A stretch of DNA of 64,000 bases from Aquabacterium sp. GTDB lineage: Bacteria; Pseudomonadota; Gammaproteobacteria; Burkholderiales; Burkholderiaceae_C. Shown here one piece after another: positions 1 through 7,475 of this stretch. How positions within the stretch are numbered: position 1 is the first letter of the stretch; each line of letters opens with the position of its first letter. Under the pieces are notes generated by a model. That model worked only from the letters and a program-made list of their open reading frames with translations. It ran no database searches and was not told where the DNA came from. A program made the translations under genes and the position numbers. The stretch spans positions 124,001 through 188,000 of the forward strand of contig NZ_JACPYU010000015.1 in assembly GCF_016195855.1 (NCBI RefSeq). The letters run 5' to 3'.

Positions 1-2
1 AC

Positions 3-626
3 ATGCCCGGCGCCAATGGCCTGGAAGTGGCCGAGCTGGTGATCGACGAATGGCCCATCGACCAGCCACTGCCCCTGATCGTCTACATCACCGCCTTTGA
101 CGAGTACGCCGTGGCCGCGTTCGAGCGCGCCGCGGTGGACTACGTGCTCAAGCCCATTCGGCCCGAGCGCCTGGCCATCACCTGCCTGCGCTTGCAGACC
201 CAGTTGGCCGCGCGCCAAGGCCCTGCGGATGACGACGCGTTGATCAGCAAGACGCTGTCGCTGCGTGCGCAGCCCATGGCGCAGCAGGAGCCCCTGCGGG
301 TGCTGCAAGCGGCCGTGGGTGCGTCGGTGTATGTCATCCCGGTGGAGGATATCCTGTACTTCGAAGCGGCCGACAAGTACGTGCGCATCATCACCATCAG
401 CAAAGAAGCCGGCCGGCCGGAGATGCTGATCCGCACGCCCTTGCGTGAGTTGATGCCCCGGCTTGATCAAGGCCTCTTCTGGCAGATCCACCGCAGCCAT
501 GTGGTCAATGTGCGCGCCATCGAGCGGGTCAGCCGCCAGCAGCAGCGTTTGCGGGTGCACCTGCGCGGCCGGCATGAAACCCTGGACGTGAGCCGCATGT
601 ACGCGCATTTGTTCAAGGCCATGTGA
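3..626 (+). CDS. LytTR-family response regulator, 5' truncated
   Basis: This is the end of a two-component response regulator of the LytR/AlgR class. The reading frame is already open at the window edge. The first visible residues (MPGANGLEVAE) are the loop just after the phospho-acceptor Asp of a receiver domain, so the true start and the Asp lie upstream, and the apparent ATG at 3 is internal. The rest of the receiver shows the conserved Thr (YITAF) and the Lys-Pro pair (VLKPI). A LytTR DNA-binding domain follows in about residues 100-205, with the typical FWQIHRSHVVN stretch. Its histidine kinase would be expected just upstream but is not visible. The class and the truncation are clear; the targets are unknown. 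Confidence 0.9.
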   Translation: MPGANGLEVAELVIDEWPIDQPLPLIVYITAFDEYAVAAFERAAVDYVLKPIRPERLAITCLRLQTQLAARQGPADDDALISKTLSLRAQPMAQQEPLRVLQAAVGASVYVIPVEDILYFEAADKYVRIITISKEAGRPEMLIRTPLRELMPRLDQGLFWQIHRSHVVNVRAIERVSRQQQRLRVHLRGRHETLDVSRMYAHLFKAM

Positions 627-749
627 GGCCGACCACTCGCGACCGTATCCGACCATTGACGCAGGGCATGCAGCCATTCGTCTCACCCCTCTTGCCAGGG
701 CTCCGCATGGTTTTCAAGATGGCGGCATCCAGAAAATCAGGAGCCCCTC

Positions 750-2099
750 ATGACCACCGCCCCATCCAGATCTGTCCGCGCGCTGGCACTGCTGGCCTTG
801 CTCGTGGCCGCCTTGTTCGGCCTGGCCAGCCTGGTCTACCCGATCAGCATGCTGCAAGGGCAATGGCCACTGGTCAGCCAGCTGATGGCCGCACTGGTAT
901 CCCGCGACTTCGTCATGGGCGACCCGCAGACCGTGCAGCAGGTCATCCACAACTACACGCGCGGCTTTCTGGGCATCAGCGCGCACACGGCACTGGGTGG
1001 GCTGGCCCTGAGCGCCTGCACCCTGCAGTTCCTACCCACCCTGCGCCGGCGCCATCCACACGTGCACCGGGTGGTGGGCATGGTGGCCGTGGGCAGCACG
1101 GTGGGGGCCATGATCGGCGCCATGGCGTATTTGTGGGTCACGCCGGCCATCGACAACGTCTCGGGCCCCGCCTTTGCCGCAGCCTTGTGGCTTCAAGCCG
1201 TGACCACCCTGCTCTCCCTGGGGCTGGCTGTGGCCAGCATCCGCCGCCGCGAGATCCGGGCCCACATGGGCTGGATGGCCCTGATGATGGCCAGCCTGAT
1301 GACGGCGCCACTGTTGCGCATCGGCGATGTCATCGTCGGTTGGCTGCTGCCCCTGAACCTGACCCAGACCACCGCCGGGCTGGCCGCGATCCTGATGCCC
1401 CAGGCCGTGCTGCTGATGGCCTGGTGGATGCAACGCGTGGGCCGACTGAACATGCCCTTGCTGCCCCCCCAGTTGAGCATGCTCCCCGCGGCGCTGCGTG
1501 CCCTGGTCTGGCTGGGCGTGGGCACCGTGCTGCACGAAGGCCTGCTGGCGCCCTGGGGCCTGGATGCCCTGGCCCACTGGCGCGGCGCCGATGTGCGCCT
1601 GCCCGGCATCGCCGGCATCTGGGCGGTGAGCAGCGCGGTGCTGCTGCCCAGCCTGCTGCGCGAGCTGCCCGAGGTGCTGCGCGGCCGCCCCATGAGCGCC
1701 CGCACCCTGCTGCTCATGGCCACGGCTGCCTGTGGTGCCTTGGCTGTTGCCGGGCAGCTGCAAGGGCAAAGCCTCGACCAGATCGGGCACCGCTTCTACT
1801 GGGCCGCCTTTGGCGCCAGCAGCCTGGCCTGGAGCGTGGCCGGCATGCTCTGGCGTGATGGCAACCGCGTGCAGGCCAACTGGCGCATCCTGGGCCTGAT
1901 GAACGGCCTCACGCCCACCGTGTGGCTGCCCTACGCGCTGGCCCTGGGACTGACAGGCTGGCCGGCCGCCACCATCACCACCGGCGTGCTCACCCTGAGC
2001 TGGGGCTTCTTTGCCTGGCACGGTTTCGTGACCGCGTTCGGCATGCCCATGCCCGGCGTGCCGGCCACCACCCCGCAAACCGGCCAATCCTTGGCCTGA
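750..2099 (+). CDS. DUF2306-type multipass membrane protein
   Basis: This 449-residue integral membrane protein has roughly ten hydrophobic segments. The N-terminal half (residues 1-200) carries the signature I associate with DUF2306: a His-containing helix (SAHTALGGLAL), then an Arg-rich loop (RRRHPHVHRVVG) ending in HR..G. The C-terminal half is also hydrophobic and I do not assign it. The start at 750 is chosen because CAGGAG lies at ribosome-binding distance; a 411-codon frame starting at 623 in another phase is a shadow. It follows the LytTR regulator by 123 bases and could be its target, but nothing in the sequence proves this. Function unknown. Confidence 0.75.
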   Translation: MTTAPSRSVRALALLALLVAALFGLASLVYPISMLQGQWPLVSQLMAALVSRDFVMGDPQTVQQVIHNYTRGFLGISAHTALGGLALSACTLQFLPTLRRRHPHVHRVVGMVAVGSTVGAMIGAMAYLWVTPAIDNVSGPAFAAALWLQAVTTLLSLGLAVASIRRREIRAHMGWMALMMASLMTAPLLRIGDVIVGWLLPLNLTQTTAGLAAILMPQAVLLMAWWMQRVGRLNMPLLPPQLSMLPAALRALVWLGVGTVLHEGLLAPWGLDALAHWRGADVRLPGIAGIWAVSSAVLLPSLLRELPEVLRGRPMSARTLLLMATAACGALAVAGQLQGQSLDQIGHRFYWAAFGASSLAWSVAGMLWRDGNRVQANWRILGLMNGLTPTVWLPYALALGLTGWPAATITTGVLTLSWGFFAWHGFVTAFGMPMPGVPATTPQTGQSLA

Positions 2100-2193
2100 C
2101 ACGCGATTTTCCGCGGGGTGAAAGCCCATGCTGCGGCACAATCTGGCTCCTTGATCGGGCTTCGCGCTGAAGCCCACCCGGAGCCCACACAAC

Positions 2194-3423
2194 ATGCCCG
2201 TCAACCTGACTGCCCCCAACCCTTCCGATCTGCACCCCGTGCCCGGCGTCAAGCTGGGCATCACCATGGCGGGCATCCGCAAAGTCAACCGCCGTGACCT
2301 GACCGTCATCACGCTGGACGAAGGCAGTGCCGTGGCCGGTGTGTTCACCAAGAACCGCTTCTGCGCCGCGCCCGTGCAACTGTGCCGCGAGCGCCTGGCC
2401 GCCAGCAGCGAGATCCGCGCCCTGCTGATCAACACCGGCAATGCCAACGCCGGCACCGGTGAAGACGGCCTGGTGCGCGCCCGCGCCACCACCATCGCCC
2501 TGGCCCGCCAGTTGAGTGTGTCGCCCGAACAGATCCTGCCGTTCTCGACCGGCGTGATCATGGAGACCCTGCCCGTCGAGCGCATCGAAGCCGGCCTGGC
2601 AGGCGCCATCGCCGACCTCAAGGCCGACAACTGGGCCGTGGCCGCCGAAGGCATCATGACCACGGACACGCTGCCCAAGGCCGCGTCGAAGCAGATCACC
2701 ATCGGTGGCCAGACCGTGACCATCACCGGCATCAGCAAGGGCGCCGGCATGATCAAGCCGAACATGGCCACCATGCTGGGCTATGTGGCCACCGACGCCA
2801 ACATCGCCCCCGGCCTGCTGCAGGCCCTGGTGACCGAGGCGGCCAATGCCTCGTTCAACCGCATCACCATTGACGGCGACACCTCCACCAATGACTCCTT
2901 CGTGCTGATCGCCACCCGCAAGGCCCGGCACACCGAGATCACCGACCTGAACAGCGCAGATGGCCAGGCCCTGCGCGCCGCCGTGATCGCCGTGTCGCAA
3001 CAGCTGGCCCAGGCCATCGTGCGCGATGGCGAAGGCGCCACCAAGCTCATCACCATCACCATCGAGGGTGGCCGCAACGAAGCCGAGTGCGCCCAGGCCG
3101 CTTATGCGATTGCCCACTCGCCCCTGGTCAAGACTGCGTTCTTCGCCAGCGACCCCAACCTGGGCCGCATCCTGGCGGCCGTGGGTTACGCCGGCATCGA
3201 TGACCTGGACCAGAGCCTGATCGAGCTGCACCTGGACGACGTGCACGTGGTCACCAAGGGTGGCCGCCGCCCCGAGTACCGCGAAGAAGACGGCCAACGC
3301 GTGATGAAGCAAAGCGAGATCACGATCCGCGTGGGCCTGGCGCGCGGCACGGCCACGGCCACCGTGTGGACCTGCGACTTGTCGCACGAGTACGTGACGA
3401 TCAACGCGGACTACCGCAGCTGA
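2194..3423 (+). CDS. argJ: Bifunctional glutamate N-acetyltransferase / N-acetylglutamate synthase (ArgJ)
   Basis: ArgJ transfers the acetyl group from N-acetylornithine to glutamate, recycling acetyl in arginine biosynthesis; bifunctional forms also use acetyl-CoA. The 409 residues are the usual length. The diagnostic self-cleavage site is present: [14 protein letters not shown], in which Thr193 would become the N-terminal nucleophile of the beta chain after autoproteolysis. The N-terminal motif [11 protein letters not shown] and the C-terminal [23 protein letters not shown] also fit. The enzyme is cytoplasmic. Genes on either side are unrelated to arginine, so it appears to stand alone. Whether it is mono- or bifunctional cannot be decided by eye. 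Confidence 0.95.
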   Translation: MPVNLTAPNPSDLHPVPGVKLGITMAGIRKVNRRDLTVITLDEGSAVAGVFTKNRFCAAPVQLCRERLAASSEIRALLINTGNANAGTGEDGLVRARATTIALARQLSVSPEQILPFSTGVIMETLPVERIEAGLAGAIADLKADNWAVAAEGIMTTDTLPKAASKQITIGGQTVTITGISKGAGMIKPNMATMLGYVATDANIAPGLLQALVTEAANASFNRITIDGDTSTNDSFVLIATRKARHTEITDLNSADGQALRAAVIAVSQQLAQAIVRDGEGATKLITITIEGGRNEAECAQAAYAIAHSPLVKTAFFASDPNLGRILAAVGYAGIDDLDQSLIELHLDDVHVVTKGGRRPEYREEDGQRVMKQSEITIRVGLARGTATATVWTCDLSHEYVTINADYRS

Positions 3424-3505
3424 AAATCATCCGGCGGGGGCCTTGAAAAGCCTCTGCCCGCCCGCATATCGATGAATAAGGCCAGCGCGGATTCGCAAGA
3501 ACACC

Positions 3506-3511
3506 TACAAT
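3506..3511 (+). promoter_or_regulatory. Candidate -10 box of ssrA
   Basis: TACAAT lies 15 bases before the first base of mature tmRNA, which leaves a short leader that RNase P would remove. I see no good -35 hexamer at the ideal distance, so this is a weak call based on one box and its position. Confidence 0.35.
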
Positions 3512-3526
3512 GGCCTGACTTTTCCT

Positions 3527-3898
3527 GGGGCCGACCTGGTTTCGACGTGGGTGCGGATTCGGGACAGGGCATGTCGAGGACCAGCCACCTCGTAAATCCA
3601 TCTGGAAACAAACTAACTGCAAACGACGAATCGTTCGCACTCGCCGCTTAACACCGGTGAGCCTCGCAACAGTTGGCCGATGGGCTGGGCTGTAGTCGCA
3701 AGACGATAGCTGCGAGGTCATTCACATTGGCTGGACTTCTACCGGGTCACTCGGTAGGGGTCAAGATTAAGTGACTGGCTGGCTTGGTAGCGTGCTGCTG
3801 CGCGATCAGGTCGGCGAGATTCAAATCAGACAGCTACACATGTAGATCTGCTCGATGATGGCTTACGGACGGGGGTTCAATTCCCCCCGGCTCCACCA
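3527..3898 (+). ncRNA. ssrA: tmRNA (transfer-messenger RNA)
   Basis: tmRNA rescues stalled ribosomes and tags the unfinished protein for proteolysis. The 5' end GGGGCCGACCTGGTTTCGAC and the 3' end with a T-arm (GGGGGTTCAATTCCCCC) and CGGCTCCACCA are both diagnostic, and the 5' GGGGCCG pairs with the 3' CGGCTCC to form the acceptor stem. The resume codon is GCA at 3619 and the tag frame runs to TAA at 3649-3651, encoding ANDESFALAA, a typical betaproteobacterial tag. The gene is intact, although an integrase-bearing island begins directly behind it and its 3' end looks like the integration target. Confidence 0.97.
3875..3898 (+). repeat. Probable island attachment site, left (attL), inside the tmRNA 3' end
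   Basis: The last 24 bases of ssrA (T-loop through CCACCA) recur in degenerate form at 9722-9744, the far end of the island: by hand alignment about 20 of 24 positions match with one gap. tmRNA 3' ends are classic targets of P4-type integrases, and such an integrase gene starts 180 bases downstream. The degeneracy of the partner copy lowers confidence. Confidence 0.5.
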
Positions 3899-3905
3899 TT
3901 CAAAC

Positions 3906-3927
3906 GTCTCAAGAAGTCTCTTGAGAC
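3906..3927 (+). repeat. Inverted repeat just after tmRNA
   Basis: GTCTCAAGA (3906-3914) and TCTTGAGAC (3919-3927) form a 9-bp perfect stem with a 4-base loop, 7 bases after the tmRNA CCA end. It sits between the tmRNA and the stronger terminator hairpin and could help 3' processing or the attachment-site structure. Confidence 0.5.
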
Positions 3928-3930
3928 CTA

Positions 3931-3967
3931 AAAATCCCTAAGTAATCAACGACTTAGGGATTTTTTT
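3931..3967 (+). terminator. Rho-independent terminator after tmRNA
   Basis: AAAATCCCTAAGT (3931-3943) pairs with ACTTAGGGATTTT (3952-3964), followed by a run of T. This is a textbook terminator for the ssrA transcript. It lies on the island side of the presumed insertion point, so the element seems to have supplied a replacement terminator. Confidence 0.85.
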
Positions 3968-4010
3968 CGTCTCAACACATCCCATGGGGTGTCTGGACAT
4001 CCCGGCCTTG

Positions 4011-4033
4011 TTGTGGGTAACTATGCGGGTAGC
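4011..4033 (+). repeat. Integrase arm-type repeat, left copy
   Basis: A 23-bp sequence containing GTGGGTAACTATGCGGGTAG recurs at 9648-9670 with a single mismatch and in the same orientation. An inverted half (GTTACCCGC, 4052-4060) lies just downstream. Short direct repeats near both ends of an integrated element, inside the presumed core sites, are what arm-type integrase-binding sites look like. Confidence 0.6.
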
Positions 4034-4077
4034 CTGTCTGCGCGAAAACCTGTTACCCGCAACGAAGGGGGCCAGCC

Positions 4078-5343
4078 ATGAGCGCGAAGAATGCAACCAA
4101 CAAGTTGACCGACCCGGCAATCCGAAACGCCAAGCCACGAGATACCGTCTACAACCTGCCCGATGGTGGCGGGCTAGGGCTGGAGGTGCAGCCCAGCGGC
4201 GCGAAGTGGTGGCGCCTGCGATACCGGTTCGGCGGCAAGGAAAAGATGCTGTCGCTGGGTACGCACCCAGAGGTCAGCCTCAAAGACGCACGAGAACGGC
4301 GTGACAACGCCCGCAAGGACATTGCGGCAGGCATCGACCCAGGCGCCAAGCGCAAGGCCGAAAAGGAAACACGCACCGCCCTGGCAGCCAACACGTTTGA
4401 AGCCGTGGCGCGCGAGTGGCACAAGACCGTGCACACCGCGAAGGTGTCGGAAGGCCATGCCGAACGCACCTTGATACGCCTGGAGCAAGACGCGTTTCCC
4501 TGGATCGGTGCCACGCCCATTGCCAAGATCACCGCGCCCAAGCTGCTGGAAGCCTTGCGCAAGATCGAAGCGCGCGGAGCCATCGAAACGGCACACCGCG
4601 TGCGGCATGCCTGCGGCCAAGTGTTCCGCTATGGCATCGCCACGGGCCGATGCGAGCGTGATCCAGCCGCCGATCTGCGCGATGCGCTCAAGCCCGTCAT
4701 CGTGAAGCACCACGCCGCCATCACCGACCCCAAACAGGTGGGTGGCATGCTTCGCGCCTTCGATGACTACCAGGGCATGCCGACCACGCGGGCGGCCCTC
4801 AAGCTGGCACCACTGGTGTTCCTGCGGCCAGGCGAACTGCGGCAAGCCGAATGGGTCGAGTTCGACCTGGATGCTGCCATGTGGACCATCCCCGCGCCGA
4901 AGATGAAGCGCAGCAAGCAGCAGAAGCTGAGTGGTGCGCCGCATGTGGTGCCGCTGTCAACTCAGGCCGTCGCCGTGCTGCGTGACTTGGCGCCGCTAGC
5001 TGGCCATGGTCGTTATGTCTTCCCCAGCCCACGCGGTGGTGACAGGCCCATGAGCGAAAACGGCGTGCTGTCTGCCCTGCGGCGCATGGGCTTTGCCAAG
5101 GACGAGATGACCGGCCACGGCTTTCGGGCGATGGCTCGCACGCTGATGGTGGAGCGCCTGGACGTGCCGGAAGCGGTGGTGGAGGCCCAACTCGCCCACT
5201 CGGTGAAGGACAGCCTGGGGCGGGCCTACAACCGCACCGAGTTCATGGCACAACGACGGGCCATGATGCAAGCGTGGGCCGACTATCTGGACACCTTGCG
5301 ACGCGGGGCCGAGGTCATCCCGTTCACGACAAAGCAATCTTGA
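4078..5343 (+). CDS. P4-type tyrosine integrase
   Basis: This is a site-specific recombinase that would integrate and excise the island. The 421 residues have the standard P4-integrase layout: an N-terminal arm-DNA-binding domain of the DUF4102 kind (about 1-100, with LPDGGGLGLEV and WRLRYRFGGKEKMLSLG), a core-binding SAM-like domain (about 105-205) and a catalytic domain (about 210-400). The catalytic residues are visible: Arg250 (LRPGELR), His347 and Arg350 (HGFR), His374 (LAHS) and nucleophile Tyr384 (AYNR). It reads away from the adjacent tmRNA, the usual arrangement for tmRNA-targeting elements. It appears intact. The ATG at 4078 is the only start that keeps the whole N-terminal domain. 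Confidence 0.93.
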   Translation: MSAKNATNKLTDPAIRNAKPRDTVYNLPDGGGLGLEVQPSGAKWWRLRYRFGGKEKMLSLGTHPEVSLKDARERRDNARKDIAAGIDPGAKRKAEKETRTALAANTFEAVAREWHKTVHTAKVSEGHAERTLIRLEQDAFPWIGATPIAKITAPKLLEALRKIEARGAIETAHRVRHACGQVFRYGIATGRCERDPAADLRDALKPVIVKHHAAITDPKQVGGMLRAFDDYQGMPTTRAALKLAPLVFLRPGELRQAEWVEFDLDAAMWTIPAPKMKRSKQQKLSGAPHVVPLSTQAVAVLRDLAPLAGHGRYVFPSPRGGDRPMSENGVLSALRRMGFAKDEMTGHGFRAMARTLMVERLDVPEAVVEAQLAHSVKDSLGRAYNRTEFMAQRRAMMQAWADYLDTLRRGAEVIPFTTKQS

Positions 5344-5366
5344 ATCACACCGTTGCCTGGCGTTCA

Positions 5367-6233
5367 TCACCGTCCGAGGTACACCGCCGTTATTTGCTCC
5401 CTCTCGTGGCCCAGCTCGCGTGAGATGGTGAGCCTGGCTTGCCTGTCGATGGCCTTCTGTTCGAGGCTCAATTGCTTGGATGTGGGCCCGCCAGCAGCCG
5501 GTGCCTTCCAGCCGGTCAACTCAGCGTATCGCGTCTGTGCATACGCATGGCGGAAGCTGTGAACACGGTCGATTCCGGCGAAGGCAGTCTGAGCCTTGAA
5601 ACGGTTGAGCTGGTCTATGTAGGACATCTCGGCCGGGATCAAACTGCCCTTGTCAGCCAGTGCCTTGGCCTGATTCAGTAGATCTCGCTGCATCTCATTG
5701 AGGATCGGGATCTCCCGCTCCTTGCCGCCCTTTGTCCATGTGGACTTGAGCACCAGCACGTCACCTCGATCGGCCCAGCCGGGCTGGATCTTGATGCTTT
5801 CTTCGCGGCGCAGGCCAAAGGCCTCTTGAAGCCGCAATGACATGGCTGTGTATGGATCGGACACCTTGCCCAGCTTGCCCTGGTCAAGCTCTTTCGCTTT
5901 GGACTCATTCGTCACGAAACGCCGATCAGCAATGCCATAGGCCGCGTTGTCACGAGCCACGATGTTTTCCTTGCCGATCTTCTCGGCCATCCAGCGCAGT
6001 GCCGACATGCGGTTCTTCATCGTGCCGGTGCTCGCGCCTTCGGCCTGCCAACGGTTCACCAGGTGTTCGATGTGCTTGGTGCGGATGCCCTGCGCCCGCA
6101 GGTTCTTGAAGCCATCTTCGTGAAGCTGGTTCGCCACCATGGTCAGCAGCCGTTCGCGGTCATGCTGGGTAGCGAAGGAGCCATCGCGGTTGCGTTGGCA
6201 CATGAGCTTGAAATCGCGGTTGAGGGTGCGCAT
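5367..6233 (-). CDS. Second tyrosine recombinase (prophage integrase-like, PF12834/PF12835 type)
   Basis: The 288-residue protein resembles the DNA-binding prophage integrase family. It has an N-terminal SAM-like DNA-binding part (about 1-85, with RNRDGSFATQHDRERLL and TMKNRMSALRWM) and a compact catalytic domain. All the catalytic positions appear present: Arg142 (GLRREES), His225 and Arg228 (HSFRH), His276 (LGHE) and Tyr285 (VYLG) near the C-terminus. It lacks the arm-binding domain of its neighbour. It is transcribed towards the P4-type integrase, the two stop codons being only about 24 bases apart. A hairpin-rich region lies upstream of its start. Its DNA target is unknown; the hairpins are one candidate. 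Confidence 0.85.
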   Translation of the reverse strand: MRTLNRDFKLMCQRNRDGSFATQHDRERLLTMVANQLHEDGFKNLRAQGIRTKHIEHLVNRWQAEGASTGTMKNRMSALRWMAEKIGKENIVARDNAAYGIADRRFVTNESKAKELDQGKLGKVSDPYTAMSLRLQEAFGLRREESIKIQPGWADRGDVLVLKSTWTKGGKEREIPILNEMQRDLLNQAKALADKGSLIPAEMSYIDQLNRFKAQTAFAGIDRVHSFRHAYAQTRYAELTGWKAPAAGGPTSKQLSLEQKAIDRQARLTISRELGHEREQITAVYLGR

Positions 6234-6455
6234 GGGCGAGGCCTTTCAAAGACTGTTCATCGATCCGCTTGCCGTGCCGGAGGCACGGACTTGTGTGTGG
6301 TGTGAAGAGGTCAGGTAAGTGTTTCTGTCCGCCCCTCACGCCGCAGCGCGATGGGGACTACAAGGGACGCGGGACACCACTCCCGGTTTGTGCAAGGTTG
6401 TTGACTGCTTGCCTGCGTTGCACGTCGCTGTAGCACTGCGCTGGCTTGCCTGTTG

Positions 6456-6897
6456 GCATAGCGCTATGCGCAGGGACCATTGACCCAGGGTCCGAGGGGT
6501 GTGTGTCTCACACACGTCCGGGGTGGCCATCTGACAGGTGGCCTGACGGTGCCTTGCGGTCGGGCCGCAAAGGCACGGCACAGTTGAATGTCATTGGGCT
6601 TGCAGCCCAGTGGATTCATGCTGTCAGTACGAATAGGCTCACGGCCCATTGCATGCAGCAACTGACAACAGGCTCGCAGCCCATTGTCGGCATGCTGTGC
6701 CCGATAAATGGGCTCGGGGCCCATCGGATCACTGAAGGTGGTCTGGCCATCCTTCGATCCACTTCGATCAACGCCTTGACGTTGATCGATTTGCTGGCAT
6801 CACTGCGCAGCATCACTGGCGCACGTCACGGTGGTTGACAAGGCGCTCGGTCGTGCTACTGGCGTCGTCACTGTCAGCAAGCTGCCAGTGACGACGC
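6456..6897. repeat. Cluster of nine inverted repeats / potential hairpins
   Basis: Inverted repeats seen by eye, in order: 6456-6469 (perfect palindrome GCATAGCGCTATGC); 6474-6493 (GGACC/GGTCC); 6499-6515 (GTGTGTG/CACACAC, 3-base loop); 6525-6543 (GGCCA/TGGCC); 6549-6576 (11-12 bp, one bulge, GTGCCTTGCGG/CCGCAAAGGCAC); 6595-6609 (TGGGCT/AGCCCA); 6708-6724 (ATGGGC/GCCCAT); 6764-6789 (TCGATCAACG/CGTTGATCGA, perfect 10 bp); 6862-6897 (GCGTCGTCACTG/CAGTGACGACGC, perfect 12 bp). They follow each other with little spacing and the stems differ in sequence. Possible roles are a transfer or replication origin, recombination sites read as single strands, or a structured RNA. Confidence 0.75.
6597..6726 (+). 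repeat. Four spaced copies of a GGCT-N4-GCCCA motif
   Basis: Similar 16-mers begin at 6597 (GGCTTGCAGCCCAGTG), 6636 (GGCTCACGGCCCATTG), 6671 (GGCTCGCAGCCCATTG) and 6711 (GGCTCGGGGCCCATCG), spaced 39, 35 and 40 bases apart. Related CATGC-containing words follow the first three. The spacing resembles iterons or clustered protein-binding sites more than chance. They overlap two hairpins of the larger cluster. Confidence 0.55.
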
Positions 6898-7019
6898 GTG
6901 GCGTTTTAAAGCCGCACTCGTGATAACTCGGCCCCATGCGCGCAGGCATTGGATCGGCTTCGAAATGATCGCGGTCGGCGTCGGGCGCCAGCACGCGATC
7001 TGCTCAGGTGGGGACAACG

Positions 7020-7184
7020 ATGGAGGCGGGTAACGACCGCAACGCCTTTTCTCCGCAATGGAGGGGACAAGGAGCCCGCGATATGCCCACTCAGTTGACA
7101 CCCACGGACAACATGGGTCAACAGCCCATCGAGCCGCGCCTACGCAATGCCCCGGCATTCGCCACCATTGCTGATGGCGCTTGA
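7020..7184 (+). CDS. Possible small protein (54 residues)
   Basis: An ATG at 7020, preceded by GGTGGGG, opens a frame of 54 codons ending in TGA at 7182. A second in-frame ATG at 7083 has AAGGAG eight bases before it and would give 33 residues (beginning MPTQLTPTDNMGQQ). The good ribosome-binding site for the internal start is the main reason to list it. I recognise no family. It lies between the hairpin cluster and the winged-helix gene, and could equally be chance in GC-rich sequence. Confidence 0.22.
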   Translation: MEAGNDRNAFSPQWRGQGARDMPTQLTPTDNMGQQPIEPRLRNAPAFATIADGA

Positions 7185-7309
7185 CTGGCATCAACCGCAT
7201 AGGAGCCTGATTGCTGACAACCGGAGAGCAACCATGTGGCGACTCAGCGACCACAGTTTGACGTACCTCGCAGCGGGCACCAATCGACAGCAATCAATCG
7301 GTTTATGTG

Positions 7310-7326
7310 ATTCGCGAATAGCGAAT
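7310..7326. promoter_or_regulatory. Operator-like inverted repeat, copy 1
   Basis: ATTCGCGAATAGCGAAT has 6-bp arms (ATTCGC/GCGAAT) around a 5-base centre. Near-identical copies stand at 8250-8266 and 8317-8333. All three lie in gene-free sequence ahead of genes of the nucleotidyltransferase module and nowhere else I noticed. This one is 150 bases before the start of the first module gene, so it probably overlaps or abuts its promoter. Confidence 0.65.
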
Positions 7327-7475
7327 TCTTTTTTTGCGCAGCAGAAAACATGAATTAACCTATGTAAATCAACATGTTGAGATAAACGGTAGCATTTTTA
7401 AGTACAAAATCTCCGTATACGCCGTACAATCACAAAATTCAGAGAAGAGTTCTCTACGTCTTGAGGGGTTATTTC

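Larger units (their letters stand above)
6234..7475. other. Gene-poor, hairpin-rich spacer inside the island
   Basis: About 1.2 kb separates the second recombinase from the winged-helix gene, and I find no convincing protein gene in it beyond one possible small ORF. Open frames such as 6446-6838 run straight through the inverted repeats and look like chance. From 6456 to 6897 the sequence is almost continuous inverted repeats (listed separately). The last 150 bases before 7476 are clearly AT-rich compared with the rest of the window and hold one operator-like repeat and probably the promoter of the downstream gene. Confidence 0.8.

Noticed and set aside
623..1858. A 411-codon plus-strand frame overlapping the DUF2306 gene
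   Set aside because: It runs out of phase with the membrane protein at 750-2099, has no ribosome-binding site, and its product is Arg/Pro/Gly-rich low-complexity sequence typical of shadow frames in GC-rich DNA.
6597..6726. The four spaced repeats as a CRISPR array
   Set aside because: Repeats are only about 16 bases, imperfect, few, and no cas genes are present; spacing of 35-40 bases leaves spacers of 19-24, too short.
6446..6838. A 130-codon frame in the island spacer as a gene
   Set aside because: It passes through at least seven inverted repeats, has no family resemblance and no good ribosome-binding site; the base pattern is better explained by hairpins.
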